Shown here piece after piece: positions 9,027-17,966 of a DNA stretch of 64,000 bases. Position numbers and translations under genes: made by a program. Source of the stretch: an uncultured Gelidibacter sp. (GTDB taxonomy: Bacteria > Bacteroidota > Bacteroidia > Flavobacteriales > Flavobacteriaceae); contig NZ_CANMTE010000001.1 in the NCBI RefSeq assembly GCF_947500795.1, positions 434,001 through 498,000 of the forward strand. Reading direction: 5' to 3'. Within the stretch, counting starts at the first letter, position 1. Every line of letters starts with the position of its first letter. Under the pieces are notes generated by a model. It was given only the letters and a program-made list of their open reading frames with translations, did no database searches and was not told where the DNA came from.

Positions 9027-9034
9027 TATTTTTG
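9027..9034 (+). promoter_or_regulatory. Putative -7 element for menC (TAttTTTG)
   Basis: An exact TAnnTTTG lies 8 bases before ATG 9043. It falls inside the longer in-frame extension that begins at 8971, which supports 9043 as the true menC start and implies a leader of only a few nucleotides. Confidence 0.55.
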
Positions 9035-9042
9035 ACAAGAAT

Positions 9043-10077
9043 ATGATAGCGACCTACCAAAAATACACCCTCAACTTTAAACAACCTAGTGGCACTTCCC
9101 GTGGCGTTCTGAAAACCAAGGATACGTGGTTCATTACTATTGAGTCTGACGGTAAAAAAGGGATTGGAGAATGTGGCATGTTTAGAGGTTTGTCTGTTGA
9201 CGATCGGCCAGATTTTGAATCTGTATTGCGTTGGACCTGTAAGAATATTTTTTTAGGAAAAGAGGTGCTGCTCTCTAAGTTGAAAGAGTTTCCAAGCATT
9301 CAATTTGGATTGGAAATGGCATTTTTAGATCTTGAAGCTGAAGCGCCTTTTGAGTTGTTTCCATCTAAATTTACAAAAGGTGAAGCGGCTATTCCCATTA
9401 ATGGATTGATCTGGATGGGAACTGAAGGGTTTATGAAAGAGCAAATCACTTCTAAAATCGATGCCGGTTTTAACTGCATCAAGCTTAAAATAGGTGCTAT
9501 AGATTTTCAAACGGAACTCGATCTTCTTAAGTCTATCCGAACACATTTTTCCGCAAAAGACATCGAATTGCGTGTGGATGCTAATGGCGCATTCACGCCC
9601 GAAGACGCTTTAGAGAAATTAAAACGTCTATCTGACTACGATTTGCATTCTATTGAGCAGCCTATCAAACAGGGGCAAGTGGAGGAGATGGCTAAACTGT
9701 GCGACATTACTCCATTGGATATTGCATTGGATGAAGAATTAATCGGTGTTTTTGACGTTACAGATAAGCAAGATTTATTACAGACCATAAAACCACAATA
9801 CATCATTTTAAAACCAACGTTAGTGGGCGGTATTAAAGGAAGTAACGAATGGATTGAAGCTGCCAATGCCAATAACATAGGCAATTGGATTACCAGTGCC
9901 TTAGAAAGTAATATAGGTTTAAATGCCATCGCACAATGGACATATACGCTACAAAATGCCATGCCGCAAGGTCTTGGAACAGGAAGTCTGTTTACCAATA
10001 ATTTTGAAAGTCCACTCGTAGTGAAGAATGGCGGATTGGAGTACGATAATACAATTAATTGGAATTTTAATTTATAA
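9043..10077 (+). CDS. menC: o-Succinylbenzoate synthase MenC (enolase superfamily)
   Basis: A 344-residue enolase-superfamily enzyme that dehydrates SHCHC to o-succinylbenzoate. Catalytic and metal residues visible in order: K147-L-K149, metal ligands D179 (RVDANGAF), E205 (SIEQP) and D230 (ALDEEL), K257 (ILKPTLVGG), then TSALESNIG. Dipeptide epimerases share the scaffold, but the menaquinone context decides for MenC. I reject the ATG at 8971 because a promoter element lies at 9027-9034. The next gene starts 6 bases after the stop. Confidence 0.92.
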   Translation: MIATYQKYTLNFKQPSGTSRGVLKTKDTWFITIESDGKKGIGECGMFRGLSVDDRPDFESVLRWTCKNIFLGKEVLLSKLKEFPSIQFGLEMAFLDLEAEAPFELFPSKFTKGEAAIPINGLIWMGTEGFMKEQITSKIDAGFNCIKLKIGAIDFQTELDLLKSIRTHFSAKDIELRVDANGAFTPEDALEKLKRLSDYDLHSIEQPIKQGQVEEMAKLCDITPLDIALDEELIGVFDVTDKQDLLQTIKPQYIILKPTLVGGIKGSNEWIEAANANNIGNWITSALESNIGLNAIAQWTYTLQNAMPQGLGTGSLFTNNFESPLVVKNGGLEYDNTINWNFNL

Positions 10078-10083
10078 ATACAT

Positions 10084-11073
10084 ATGTACATAGCTCAAGC
10101 TTATAAAGGATTACATGATTGGTGGCGATATATTGTAGGTGTCATAATTGCTGTAGTAGGCGTCACTATATTTTCGATTCCTCATGCATTGGGAGTATTA
10201 ATGAAAACCATGCAAGGTGGGGAGCTTGATCCGTCCAAAATGGACGATACAGCGTATCTTATGGGCTTATTTGAGCCAAACCTGAATTTGGTGTTTATTC
10301 TGCTTCCTTTTGCGGGTGGGTTGTTGTTTTTATTTGGAGCAGTAAGATGGTTGCATAAACAGTCCATTACATCGCTTACAACGGCAAGGCCAAAAATTGA
10401 TTGGAAACGCTTTTGGGTCATCTTTTTCGCTTGGGGGGTTTTGTCCTCGGGTTTGGTGTTGGTAGATTACTTCATGTCTCCTGAAGATTATGTCTTTAAT
10501 TTTAACTTACAACCGTTTTTAATCCTCTGTGTGATTGCCATTATTTTGGTGCCATTACAAACGAGTTTTGAAGAATATTTATTTAGAGGGTACATCATGC
10601 AAGGCCTTGGTGTAGTTACAAAGTACAAAGTAATCCCATTGATTTTTACCTCGGTAGTTTTCGGATTATTGCACATTGCCAACCCTGAAGTTGACAAACT
10701 CGGACCTGTGATTATGGTATATTATATTGGGACTGGATTGTTTTTAGGAATTATGACCTTAATGGATGATGGTTTGGAATTAGCTTTAGGTTTTCATGCC
10801 GCCAACAATTTATTTACCGCTTTGTTGGTGACTGCAGATTGGACTGCATTTCAAACACACTCCATATTAAAAGATTTGTCTGATCCTGAAGCAGCAGGTT
10901 TTACGGATGTTTTTATCCCTGTGTTTGTGCTGTTCCCAGTCTTACTATTTATCCTTTCAAAAATGTACAATTGGACGGATTGGAAAGGGAAATTATTCGG
11001 CAAGGTAGTTGAACCACCAAAAGAAAATTATAAAGTGTTAGAAGAAATTGACACTATCGGCACTGAACAATAG
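10084..11073 (+). CDS. CPBP (CAAX/Abi) family intramembrane metalloprotease
   Basis: A 329-residue polytopic membrane protein with about eight helices. It carries the CPBP signature: EEYLFRG (E163, E164, R168), the second-motif His in FGLLHIANPE (H197) and the third-motif His in GFHAANNLF (H238). The family comprises glutamate intramembrane proteases, including CAAX endopeptidases; the substrate here is unknown. It lies 6 bases after menC and 94 bases before menE. The position is conspicuous, but no role in quinone synthesis can be shown. Confidence 0.88.
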   Translation: MYIAQAYKGLHDWWRYIVGVIIAVVGVTIFSIPHALGVLMKTMQGGELDPSKMDDTAYLMGLFEPNLNLVFILLPFAGGLLFLFGAVRWLHKQSITSLTTARPKIDWKRFWVIFFAWGVLSSGLVLVDYFMSPEDYVFNFNLQPFLILCVIAIILVPLQTSFEEYLFRGYIMQGLGVVTKYKVIPLIFTSVVFGLLHIANPEVDKLGPVIMVYYIGTGLFLGIMTLMDDGLELALGFHAANNLFTALLVTADWTAFQTHSILKDLSDPEAAGFTDVFIPVFVLFPVLLFILSKMYNWTDWKGKLFGKVVEPPKENYKVLEEIDTIGTEQ

Positions 11074-11167
11074 CTGATTTATTGAAATTACTTACTTTGT
11101 TTTCGTCGGAATCAATTACCTTGGTTCACTTAAAATAATTAGATTACCATTCTAAAATAACATAAAA

Positions 11168-12238
11168 ATGACGCCAACTTTTGATAAAATCCATAATAAA
11201 TTTAAACTAAACGGTAATGCCTACGATACTGAGGAACTTAAAGAGGTAGCGTATAGTTTGGTTAAAGAGGGCGCCTATTATGAGCAAGTTATGGGTGATT
11301 TCCTCATGGATTGGTTAGATGCAAAGGACTATATTAAAGTGCGTACTTCAGGCTCTACAGGCAAACCAAAATTGATGATGGTGAGTAAACAAGCCATGGT
11401 CAATTCAGCAATTGCGACCGGTAATTATTTTAATATGGAACCGGGACAACGCGCATTACTTTGTTTGCCTACCCACTACATTGCCGGTAAAATGATGTTG
11501 GTAAGAGCTATGATTTTAGGATTGGAACTCGATTTTGTTGATCCTACGTCGCAGCCTATTTTTGACTATGGTCAGACTTATGATTTTTCAGCGATGATTC
11601 CGCTACAATTAAAAAATACCATCGATTATATTTACAATATCAAGACGTTGATCATTGGAGGTGCTTCCATCTCAAAACCATTGGAAGATGCTATTCAGGG
11701 GTTAGAAACTAAAATTTATGCCACTTACGGGATGACTGAAACGGTGAGTCATGTGGCTGTAAAAGCAATGAATGGTAAAGACAAGATGAACTACTTTACA
11801 GTGTTTCCTGATGTTACCATTTCTCAAGATAAAAGAGGTTGCTTGGTAATTGATGCTCCAAAAGTAGCTTCTGGACAGTTGGTGACCAATGATGTGGTTA
11901 ACATCCATTCTGAAACAGAGTTTGAGTTGATTGGTCGTGTGGATAATATGATTAATTCTGGAGGAGTAAAATTGTTTCCAGAACAGATAGAAGCAAAACT
12001 TGCAGATAAAATTAAGGAACGCTTTATAATCGCTTCTAAACCTGATCAAGACTTGGGCGAAAAACTGATTCTTGTTTTGGAAAGCGATAAAAATACAATC
12101 GACAATAAAGTGTTTAACGGTTTGGATAAGTTTGAGGTTCCTAAAGAAATTTATGTTACACCTCAATTTAAAGAAACTGCCACAGGAAAGATTCAGCGTA
12201 AAGGCACTCTTAAATTGTTAGGAAACGATGTGCTCTAA
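11168..12238 (+). CDS. menE: O-succinylbenzoate-CoA ligase MenE
   Basis: A 356-residue adenylate-forming enzyme that activates o-succinylbenzoate with CoA. The P-loop-like motif RTSGSTGKPKLM lies near residues 59-70, ATYGMTETVSHVA is the A5 motif, GRVDNMINSGGVKLFP the hinge motif, and the C-terminal TGKIQRK holds the catalytic Lys. It is shorter than the usual 450-490 residues of MenE, as is common for Bacteroidota versions. It is the last gene of the men region and ends at a terminator. Confidence 0.92.
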   Translation: MTPTFDKIHNKFKLNGNAYDTEELKEVAYSLVKEGAYYEQVMGDFLMDWLDAKDYIKVRTSGSTGKPKLMMVSKQAMVNSAIATGNYFNMEPGQRALLCLPTHYIAGKMMLVRAMILGLELDFVDPTSQPIFDYGQTYDFSAMIPLQLKNTIDYIYNIKTLIIGGASISKPLEDAIQGLETKIYATYGMTETVSHVAVKAMNGKDKMNYFTVFPDVTISQDKRGCLVIDAPKVASGQLVTNDVVNIHSETEFELIGRVDNMINSGGVKLFPEQIEAKLADKIKERFIIASKPDQDLGEKLILVLESDKNTIDNKVFNGLDKFEVPKEIYVTPQFKETATGKIQRKGTLKLLGNDVL

Positions 12239-12265
12239 CACGTAAATCCTAGATATAGAATATAA

Positions 12266-12305
12266 AAAAAGGAGCGAAGACTATATGTTTTCGTTCCTTT
12301 TGTTT
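12266..12305 (+). terminator. Terminator after menE, probably bidirectional
   Basis: Stem AAAAGGAGCGAA (12267-12278 region) pairs with TTCGTTCCTTTT (about 12290-12301) with one G-T pair. T-rich on the plus strand and A-rich before it, so it could also serve the convergent gene ending at 12353. Confidence 0.75.
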
Positions 12306-12352
12306 TATTCTTTAATTGATAATCTAAGGTCTAAACTTATGAACGCTGTTGA

Positions 12353-13243
12353 TTATTCGCCAGCTTCATTGTCAGTAGTATGAAGAAAATACATACGTTG
12401 TCCTGTTTTTTTTAATACTTCTTGCGCTCTTGCATGTTGTTCGTCAAAAGTTTTGAGATCGGTCCCTTTACATATGCCATAAGAATAATGATATTTTAAA
12501 AGTTCCAGGTCCATCGGGGTCAACTTTTTATTTGGTGAGTAACAATTTGAAAAATAACTATCACAGTCAAAGTCACGGATAAATTTAAAATACCCAAGGG
12601 ATTTAATAAAGAATTCTCGCATTTTAAATTGCAACAAGTCATCACTTGAAAGCTCGTTTTTATCTAACCTTATTGCACCTTTATAAATCTTATTGTGATT
12701 CCATGAAATGTAATAATTGGAAGTCTTAGAATTATACAGTCGCGGATCGTATTCATAATCACCAGCATAATAAATGGTGTAATTTGAATCCTCTAATTTT
12801 TTTACTTCCTTAATCCGTAAGGAATCCACTGCATTGTCAATCTGTTTTAAAAAGGACATAAACTCCTTTTTCGATTTTTTGGAGACACTCTTTGAAAAGA
12901 AGATACTGATGTCATTTTTCCAATATTTCATTGAGGTTTTGTTACTGTAAATGCCATTCCTATGTTGGAAAGCTACTTTTCTGTAATAGGATAAAAATGT
13001 AGAATCTTTTGGTTCATAAGGCACTTTAACGCCCTTTGGTAGTGTTTGGTCTTCTAACATTACCAAAGTGTCATTGTCTATAATTCTAATATTCAATGAA
13101 TCTTTTTTAGTCAGTGGCTTATTGAACTTAGCCTTGTACATTTTGATAGGCATGTAACGTCTCACGATAGACTCAGTAGGAGTTTGGGCAAGAACAACGG
13201 AAGTAAATAATAATATGGCGATTAAGATTATAGACTGTTTCAT
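12353..13243 (-). CDS. Secreted or periplasmic protein of unknown function
   Basis: A 296-residue protein with a clear signal peptide (MKQSIILIAILLFTSVVLAQ). I do not recognise the family. The central part has an extended region (DISIFFSKSVSKKSKKEF, then SNYTIYYAGDYEYDP) loosely reminiscent of DUF2927-type secreted proteins; in the position where such proteins would have a zinc motif it reads REFFIKSLGYFK, so no metalloprotease activity can be claimed. It is the third gene of a minus-strand unit after the carboxyltransferase and MFS genes. A TTAG microsatellite lies 9 bases upstream of its ATG. Confidence 0.65.
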   Translation of the reverse strand: MKQSIILIAILLFTSVVLAQTPTESIVRRYMPIKMYKAKFNKPLTKKDSLNIRIIDNDTLVMLEDQTLPKGVKVPYEPKDSTFLSYYRKVAFQHRNGIYSNKTSMKYWKNDISIFFSKSVSKKSKKEFMSFLKQIDNAVDSLRIKEVKKLEDSNYTIYYAGDYEYDPRLYNSKTSNYYISWNHNKIYKGAIRLDKNELSSDDLLQFKMREFFIKSLGYFKFIRDFDCDSYFSNCYSPNKKLTPMDLELLKYHYSYGICKGTDLKTFDEQHARAQEVLKKTGQRMYFLHTTDNEAGE

Positions 13244-13252
13244 TAATAGGTT

Positions 13253-13286
<34 letters not shown>

Positions 13287-13288
13287 CA

Positions 13289-14578
13289 CTAAATTGAATT
13301 AGCGCTTTTAGTTTTTTTTCTGGTCAACAACGAGAATGCAAGCGCTGCTGCAAAACCGATAATTGAGAAAGCTGCCATCCCTAAAAATACGTGCTGATGT
13401 CCTAACTCTCCTGGTGAATTATCTAACAACAAGCCAATCAAGGGGCCAGCAAAAACATCTGGAGTGTAACCCACTACTGAAATAAATCCGACAGCAGTTC
13501 CCGTAATAACCAAAGGTAAATTGGCTTCTTCCATGATGGCAAAATAAAGAACTCTGGTGGCATAAACTCCAATCGCCATAAAAATAATGGATACGGTAAA
13601 AAGACCAATAGTATGATCTGAAATAATTCCCGAAGCAAAAAGTAAACTGCTGAGCAACATGATGACAAAACCAATAACAATCCATAGGGAAGCCCGTGTT
13701 CTATCCGCCAGAAATCCAATGGCAACTCCAGTCACAGGTCGTATGTAAAGTAAATATGTGCCAATTTCAGCTGATTTTATGGCATCAAACCCTAACACGT
13801 CTTTAGCGTACAAACTAAAAATATCTGTGATTTTATAGCCTACGTAAGCACATAAAATAATAAGCATCATCAGCCAAACAGTAGGATATTTTAGTACTGC
13901 TTTAAAATTTTCAAGCGTATAAACCTTACGTTTTGTAATGCTGGTTTCGGCATTGTCAGATAATGGTTTAAGAAAATAAAAAACAAGAATTCCAATCAGA
14001 GTAACTATTCCAGAAGAAATCCAAATAACATATTTAAAAGCATCTTGCCGTTCTGGCAGCGAGGCTTCTGAAACATCTACTGTAAGCATATATGAAAATA
14101 CTAAAACGCTAAGAGATCCAAAACTTGCAGCAACAAGGCCCCTGCCACCATCTAGAAATCCGAAGGCCATCCCTTGCTTGTCCTGTCCGCCCCAAACCCT
14201 TGTGGCTTTAATCATAGGTGCCCAAAACAAAAAAATGGTGGTAAAACCATAATAACCAAAAAGTAGTTTTAATGCAGTATAAGATGGAAATGTCGCCATA
14301 TAGAACCCGCCCAGTGCAGTCATCAATAGTGCAACAGCCATTAAGGTTCTTGGCGCATACTTATCGGCTAATGAACCCCCGAAAAAGTAAGAAAGTAAAG
14401 CTACGATTCCATAAATTGAGAAGCAACTGCCCAATTCATAGTTGTTAATATTAAAAATCTCTAGAAATGTAGGTCTAAATATTCGTGCCAAAACAAAGGG
14501 AAGCACAAATATGGCCTCCCCTGCTAATATTAATAATAGGATAATAAATAGTGAATGTTTTGGTTTTTTAGCCTCCAT
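13289..14578 (-). CDS. MFS transporter
   Basis: A 429-residue major facilitator with about 12 hydrophobic helices in two halves, separated by a charged loop near residues 205-230 (LSDNAETSITKRK). The A-motif-like segment GGSLADKYAPRT follows helix 2, with a related FLADRTRASLW in the second half. Substrate unknown. Its ATG overlaps the stop codon of the upstream carboxyltransferase gene by one base (TAATG), so the two are translationally coupled and the transported compound may relate to acyl-CoA metabolism. Confidence 0.85.
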   Translation of the reverse strand: MEAKKPKHSLFIILLLILAGEAIFVLPFVLARIFRPTFLEIFNINNYELGSCFSIYGIVALLSYFFGGSLADKYAPRTLMAVALLMTALGGFYMATFPSYTALKLLFGYYGFTTIFLFWAPMIKATRVWGGQDKQGMAFGFLDGGRGLVAASFGSLSVLVFSYMLTVDVSEASLPERQDAFKYVIWISSGIVTLIGILVFYFLKPLSDNAETSITKRKVYTLENFKAVLKYPTVWLMMLIILCAYVGYKITDIFSLYAKDVLGFDAIKSAEIGTYLLYIRPVTGVAIGFLADRTRASLWIVIGFVIMLLSSLLFASGIISDHTIGLFTVSIIFMAIGVYATRVLYFAIMEEANLPLVITGTAVGFISVVGYTPDVFAGPLIGLLLDNSPGELGHQHVFLGMAAFSIIGFAAALAFSLLTRKKTKSANSI

Positions 14579-16206
14579 TAAACCTGTAGTACCCCCATAT
14601 TGAATTTCTTCTCAATAGGAGCGTGGTTGGCAGCTTCAATTCCCATACTGATCCAAGTTCGAGTATCTAAAGGATCGATAATGCCGTCGGTCCAAATTCG
14701 GGCCGCTGCGTAATAAGGCGACACTTGGTCATCATAACGGTCTTTGATTTTCTTGAAAAGTTCGTCTTCTTTTTCTTTGGTTATGGTTTCGCCTTTCTTT
14801 TTAAGAGAAGCGGTCTCAATTTGTAACAATACTTTTGCGGCACTGTTTCCGCTCATCACGGCTAATTCAGCACTTGGCCATGCCACAATCAATCGTGGAT
14901 CATAAGCTTTGCCACACATCGCATAGTTTCCGGCACCATAACTGTTACCAATTACAATAGTAAATTTTGGAACAACAGAATTACTCACCGCATTTACCAT
15001 TTTAGCGCCATCTTTAATAATTCCGCCGTGTTCACTTTTACTGCCCACCATAAATCCAGTCACATCTTGCAAAAAGACTAACGGAATTTTTTTCTGGTTA
15101 CAATTCGCTATAAAACGCGTGGCTTTATCAGCAGAGTCGTTATAAATGACACCACCAAATTGCATTTCGCCTTTTGCAGTTTTCACTAGTTGACGTTGAT
15201 TGGCAACAATCCCAACTGCCCAACCATCAATCCTTGCATAAGCTGTAATGATGGTTTGTCCGTAGCCTGCTTTATATTCATCATACTCTGAATTATCAAC
15301 CAAACGTTTGATAATCTCATACATATCGTACTGTTCAGCGCGGCTTTTAGGAAGAATTCCGTAAATATCTTCAGGATTTTCCTTTGGTTTTACGGCTTTG
15401 GCGCGGTTAAATCCGGCTTTGTCATAATCGCCAATCTTATCTATAATATTTTTGATAGTGTCTAACGCATCCTTATCATCTTTGGCCTTATAATCAGTAA
15501 CACCAGAAATTTCACAGTGTGTCGTTGCACCACCTAGCGTTTCGTTGTCTATGGTTTCGCCAATTGCCGCCTTCACTAAATAACTACCCGCAAGAAAGAT
15601 ACTTCCAGTTTTGTCAACAATAAGGGCTTCATCGCTCATGATTGGTAAATAGGCACCACCGGCAACGCAACTGCCCATGACCGCAGCAATTTGAGTAATG
15701 CCCATGCTGCTCATAATGGCGTTATTTCTAAAAATACGTCCGAAGTGTTCTTTATCAGGGAAAATTTCATCCTGCATTGGCAGATAAACACCTGCAGAAT
15801 CCACTAAATAAATAATTGGTAATCGGTTTTCGATAGCAATTTCCTGAGCTCTCAAATTCTTCTTTGCCGTAATAGGAAACCAAGCGCCCGCCTTAACCGT
15901 CGCATCATTAGCCACAACCATACATTGCTTGCCTCTAACGTAGCCGATTTTGATAACCACACCTCCAGAAGGGCAGCCACCATGTTCTTCATACATGCCT
16001 TCGCCAGCAAAAGCAGCAATTTCAATCGATTTCGCTTTAGGGTCTAAAAGATAATTTATGCGCTCGCGAGCGGTCATTTTACCTTTTTCATGATGTTTAT
16101 CGATTCCTTTTTGTCCGCCACCTAATTTTACTTTGGCAAGGCGTTGACGTAAAGCAGAGAGTAGAAGTTTATTGTGATCTTCGTTTTTATTGAAGTTAAG
16201 GTCCAT
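14578..16206 (-). CDS. Acyl-CoA carboxylase carboxyltransferase (beta) subunit, methylcrotonyl-CoA type
   Basis: A 542-residue crotonase-fold carboxyltransferase that moves carboxyl from biotin to an acyl-CoA. Segments such as GGGQKGIDKHHEKGKMTARER, VYLPMQDEIFPDKEHFGR, NAIMSSMGITQIAAVMGSC and GAGNYAMCGKAYDP are closest to the methylcrotonyl-CoA carboxylase beta subunit of leucine degradation; a propionyl- or geranyl-CoA enzyme is less likely but possible. The biotin carboxylase (alpha) partner is not in the window. Its stop overlaps the start of the MFS gene. Confidence 0.9.
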   Translation of the reverse strand: MDLNFNKNEDHNKLLLSALRQRLAKVKLGGGQKGIDKHHEKGKMTARERINYLLDPKAKSIEIAAFAGEGMYEEHGGCPSGGVVIKIGYVRGKQCMVVANDATVKAGAWFPITAKKNLRAQEIAIENRLPIIYLVDSAGVYLPMQDEIFPDKEHFGRIFRNNAIMSSMGITQIAAVMGSCVAGGAYLPIMSDEALIVDKTGSIFLAGSYLVKAAIGETIDNETLGGATTHCEISGVTDYKAKDDKDALDTIKNIIDKIGDYDKAGFNRAKAVKPKENPEDIYGILPKSRAEQYDMYEIIKRLVDNSEYDEYKAGYGQTIITAYARIDGWAVGIVANQRQLVKTAKGEMQFGGVIYNDSADKATRFIANCNQKKIPLVFLQDVTGFMVGSKSEHGGIIKDGAKMVNAVSNSVVPKFTIVIGNSYGAGNYAMCGKAYDPRLIVAWPSAELAVMSGNSAAKVLLQIETASLKKKGETITKEKEDELFKKIKDRYDDQVSPYYAAARIWTDGIIDPLDTRTWISMGIEAANHAPIEKKFNMGVLQV

Positions 16207-16316
16207 TACAAATATTTTAGTTGACGCTAAAATACGAACTTTAAAAGTTATAGAAAAGTAGGAAATTAGGTTAAAACAGAATTATTTATTTAATAACCTG
16301 CCATGGATATAGTTTC

Positions 16317-16348
16317 CTTGGAAGATAATAATTATTGTTATATATTTG
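16317..16348 (+). promoter_or_regulatory. Putative promoter for the DoxX gene
   Basis: CTTG at 16317-16320, a 20-base spacer, and the exact -7 element TAtaTTTG at 16341-16348, 25 bases before the ATG. The spacing fits the Bacteroidota -33/-7 pattern. Confidence 0.6.
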
Positions 16349-16373
16349 CCATGGAATATAAATTATATCGTTC

Positions 16374-16730
16374 ATGAAGACAAATAAAATTGTTTATTAC
16401 GCCTCAACAGGATTGTTGACACTATTGCTGCTTTTTTCGGCAGGTATGTATTTTTTTAATTATGATGAAGTATCTGTAATGTTTACACAATTCGGTTACC
16501 CAACATATCTTATCTATCCTTATGCTGTATTAAAGCTATTAGGATTGATTGCACTGTGGAGCCTTGGTTTTAAAATTTTAAAGGAATGGGCGTATGCAGG
16601 CTACTTTTTTGCATTCATTTTGGCTTTCTTCGCACACTATATGATTGGGGATGGAGAGCAAATGGCAGCTTTAATTGCGCTTGTTTTATTGACGGTTTCT
16701 TATATTTACAACAAAAAAATAACCCAATAA
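16374..16730 (+). CDS. DoxX-like membrane protein
   Basis: A 118-residue protein with four hydrophobic helices and the pattern of small DoxX-like proteins (SAGMYFFN in helix 1, FGYPTYLIYPYAVLKLLG leading into helix 2, AYAGYFFAFILAFFAHY in helix 3). DoxX-family members are linked to redox or thiol stress, but no activity is certain here. It is followed after one base by an FMN reductase gene and then a MarR regulator, a common redox-stress arrangement. Confidence 0.82.
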   Translation: MKTNKIVYYASTGLLTLLLLFSAGMYFFNYDEVSVMFTQFGYPTYLIYPYAVLKLLGLIALWSLGFKILKEWAYAGYFFAFILAFFAHYMIGDGEQMAALIALVLLTVSYIYNKKITQ

Positions 16731-16731
16731 T

Positions 16732-17298
16732 ATGAAGAATATCATCGCATTTGCAGGAAGTAACAGCTCAAAATCGATTAATAAGCAATTGGCTACCTAT
16801 GCTGCCAGCTTGGTAAAAGACGTTCAAACCACCATTCTTGATCTTAATGATTTTGAATTGCCAATTTTTGGCGTCGATTTAGAAAAGGAGATAGGAATTC
16901 CTGAGAATGCTCAAAGATTTCTAGAATATATAAGAAAGTCTGACGGAATTATCATCTCTCTTGCTGAGCACAATGGTGCCTATGCAACAGTTTTCAAAAA
17001 TATATTTGATTGGATGTCACGCGCAGAACAAAAAACATTTATGGGCAAACCTATGTTGTTAATGGCCGCTTCCCCTGGCGGAAGAGGAGGAGCTTCAGTG
17101 TTAGGAATGGCAAAAGATAGATTTCCGAGACATAATGCAGATATTGTTGCAACGTTTTCATTACCAAATTTTGCCGATAATTTTAAGAATGGTGAGCTCG
17201 TTGAACCTGCGTTAAATTCCGAATTGGAATCAGCCATCAAAACTTTACATCAGGCAGTCTTTGCAAAGGAATTGGAACAGACCGAAGCCGACCAGTAG
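16732..17298 (+). CDS. NADPH-dependent FMN reductase / azoreductase-like flavoprotein
   Basis: A 188-residue flavodoxin-fold reductase. The FMN-phosphate loop is AGSNSSKSINKQLA near residues 8-21; SLAEHNGAYATVFKNIFDW contains the conserved SxxEHNGxYxxxxKNxxDW pattern; PMLLMAASPGGRGG is the second FMN-binding loop. Likely reduces FMN, quinones or azo compounds with NAD(P)H. It begins 1 base after the DoxX stop, so the two are co-transcribed. Confidence 0.9.
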   Translation: MKNIIAFAGSNSSKSINKQLATYAASLVKDVQTTILDLNDFELPIFGVDLEKEIGIPENAQRFLEYIRKSDGIIISLAEHNGAYATVFKNIFDWMSRAEQKTFMGKPMLLMAASPGGRGGASVLGMAKDRFPRHNADIVATFSLPNFADNFKNGELVEPALNSELESAIKTLHQAVFAKELEQTEADQ

Positions 17299-17404
17299 AT
17301 CCCTGAAAAAGGCTTTCATAAATTGCAATAGTAACGCTAAAGTGATTGCGTGTTTTTTGTGTAATAATATGAAGAATGAAAATTTGAATAGTAGCAACTG
17401 AACT

Positions 17405-17842
17405 ATGGGAGATTTATCAAAAGACATAAAATCTAAATTTGCCAATGCTAAAATTAAGGCTCTGATCAACGTGTTGTACACCGCCAATTGGATTACGAGT
17501 TTTCAAAATGAGTTTTTCAAACCCTATGGAATTTCTCCACAGCAGTACAATATTCTTAAAATATTGAGAGGCGCCAATGAACCGTTAAGAGTTCAGACTA
17601 TTAAAGATCGGATGATCGACCGGTCGCCCAATGTAACACGTTTAATGGATAAATTGTGTGCAAAAGAGTGCATTGTTCGTTTACCTTCACCAACCGACAG
17701 GCGTGTGGTTTATATTGAAATTACCGATACAGGAAAGGCTCTGTTGGATTCAATTTCTGAGGATTTTAATGATGAATTGGTAGAAAATATCACAGAAGAA
17801 GAAGCACAGATTCTGAGTGATTTATTAGATAAGATGCGTTAG
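17405..17842 (+). CDS. MarR family transcriptional regulator
   Basis: A 145-residue winged-helix regulator: helix 1 (INVLYTANWITSFQNEF), recognition-helix region RMIDRSPNVTRLMDKLCAKECIVR, and the wing PSPTDRRVVYIEITDTGKALL. MarR proteins commonly control adjacent redox or efflux genes, so the DoxX and FMN reductase genes upstream and the MFS gene downstream are candidate targets. It lies 106 bases after the reductase. A long hairpin follows and reaches into the end of the convergent MFS gene. Confidence 0.92.
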   Translation: MGDLSKDIKSKFANAKIKALINVLYTANWITSFQNEFFKPYGISPQQYNILKILRGANEPLRVQTIKDRMIDRSPNVTRLMDKLCAKECIVRLPSPTDRRVVYIEITDTGKALLDSISEDFNDELVENITEEEAQILSDLLDKMR

Positions 17843-17927
17843 TAATAAGATGCAGGATCAACAACTGAAGCGTCAGAAATAGTCTTTATTGAAGTGCCTA
17901 TGGCATAATCATAAACTTCAGATCGTA

Positions 17928-17966
17928 TAGAAAAGCACTTATGAAAATGAGTGCTTTTCTACGTTT
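17928..17966 (+). terminator. Terminator shared by the MarR gene and the convergent MFS gene
   Basis: A perfect 12-bp inverted repeat (TAGAAAAGCACT at 17928-17939, AGTGCTTTTCTA at 17950-17961) is followed by CGTTTTTA. The MFS stop codon (17939-17941) lies at the loop, so the hairpin overlaps the last codons of that gene. Confidence 0.75.

Noticed and set aside
8971-9042. Longer N terminus for menC from ATG 8971
   Set aside because: An exact -7 promoter element lies inside the extension, and the added peptide (FHFLKIQHFLTIF) has no match to the MenC N terminus.
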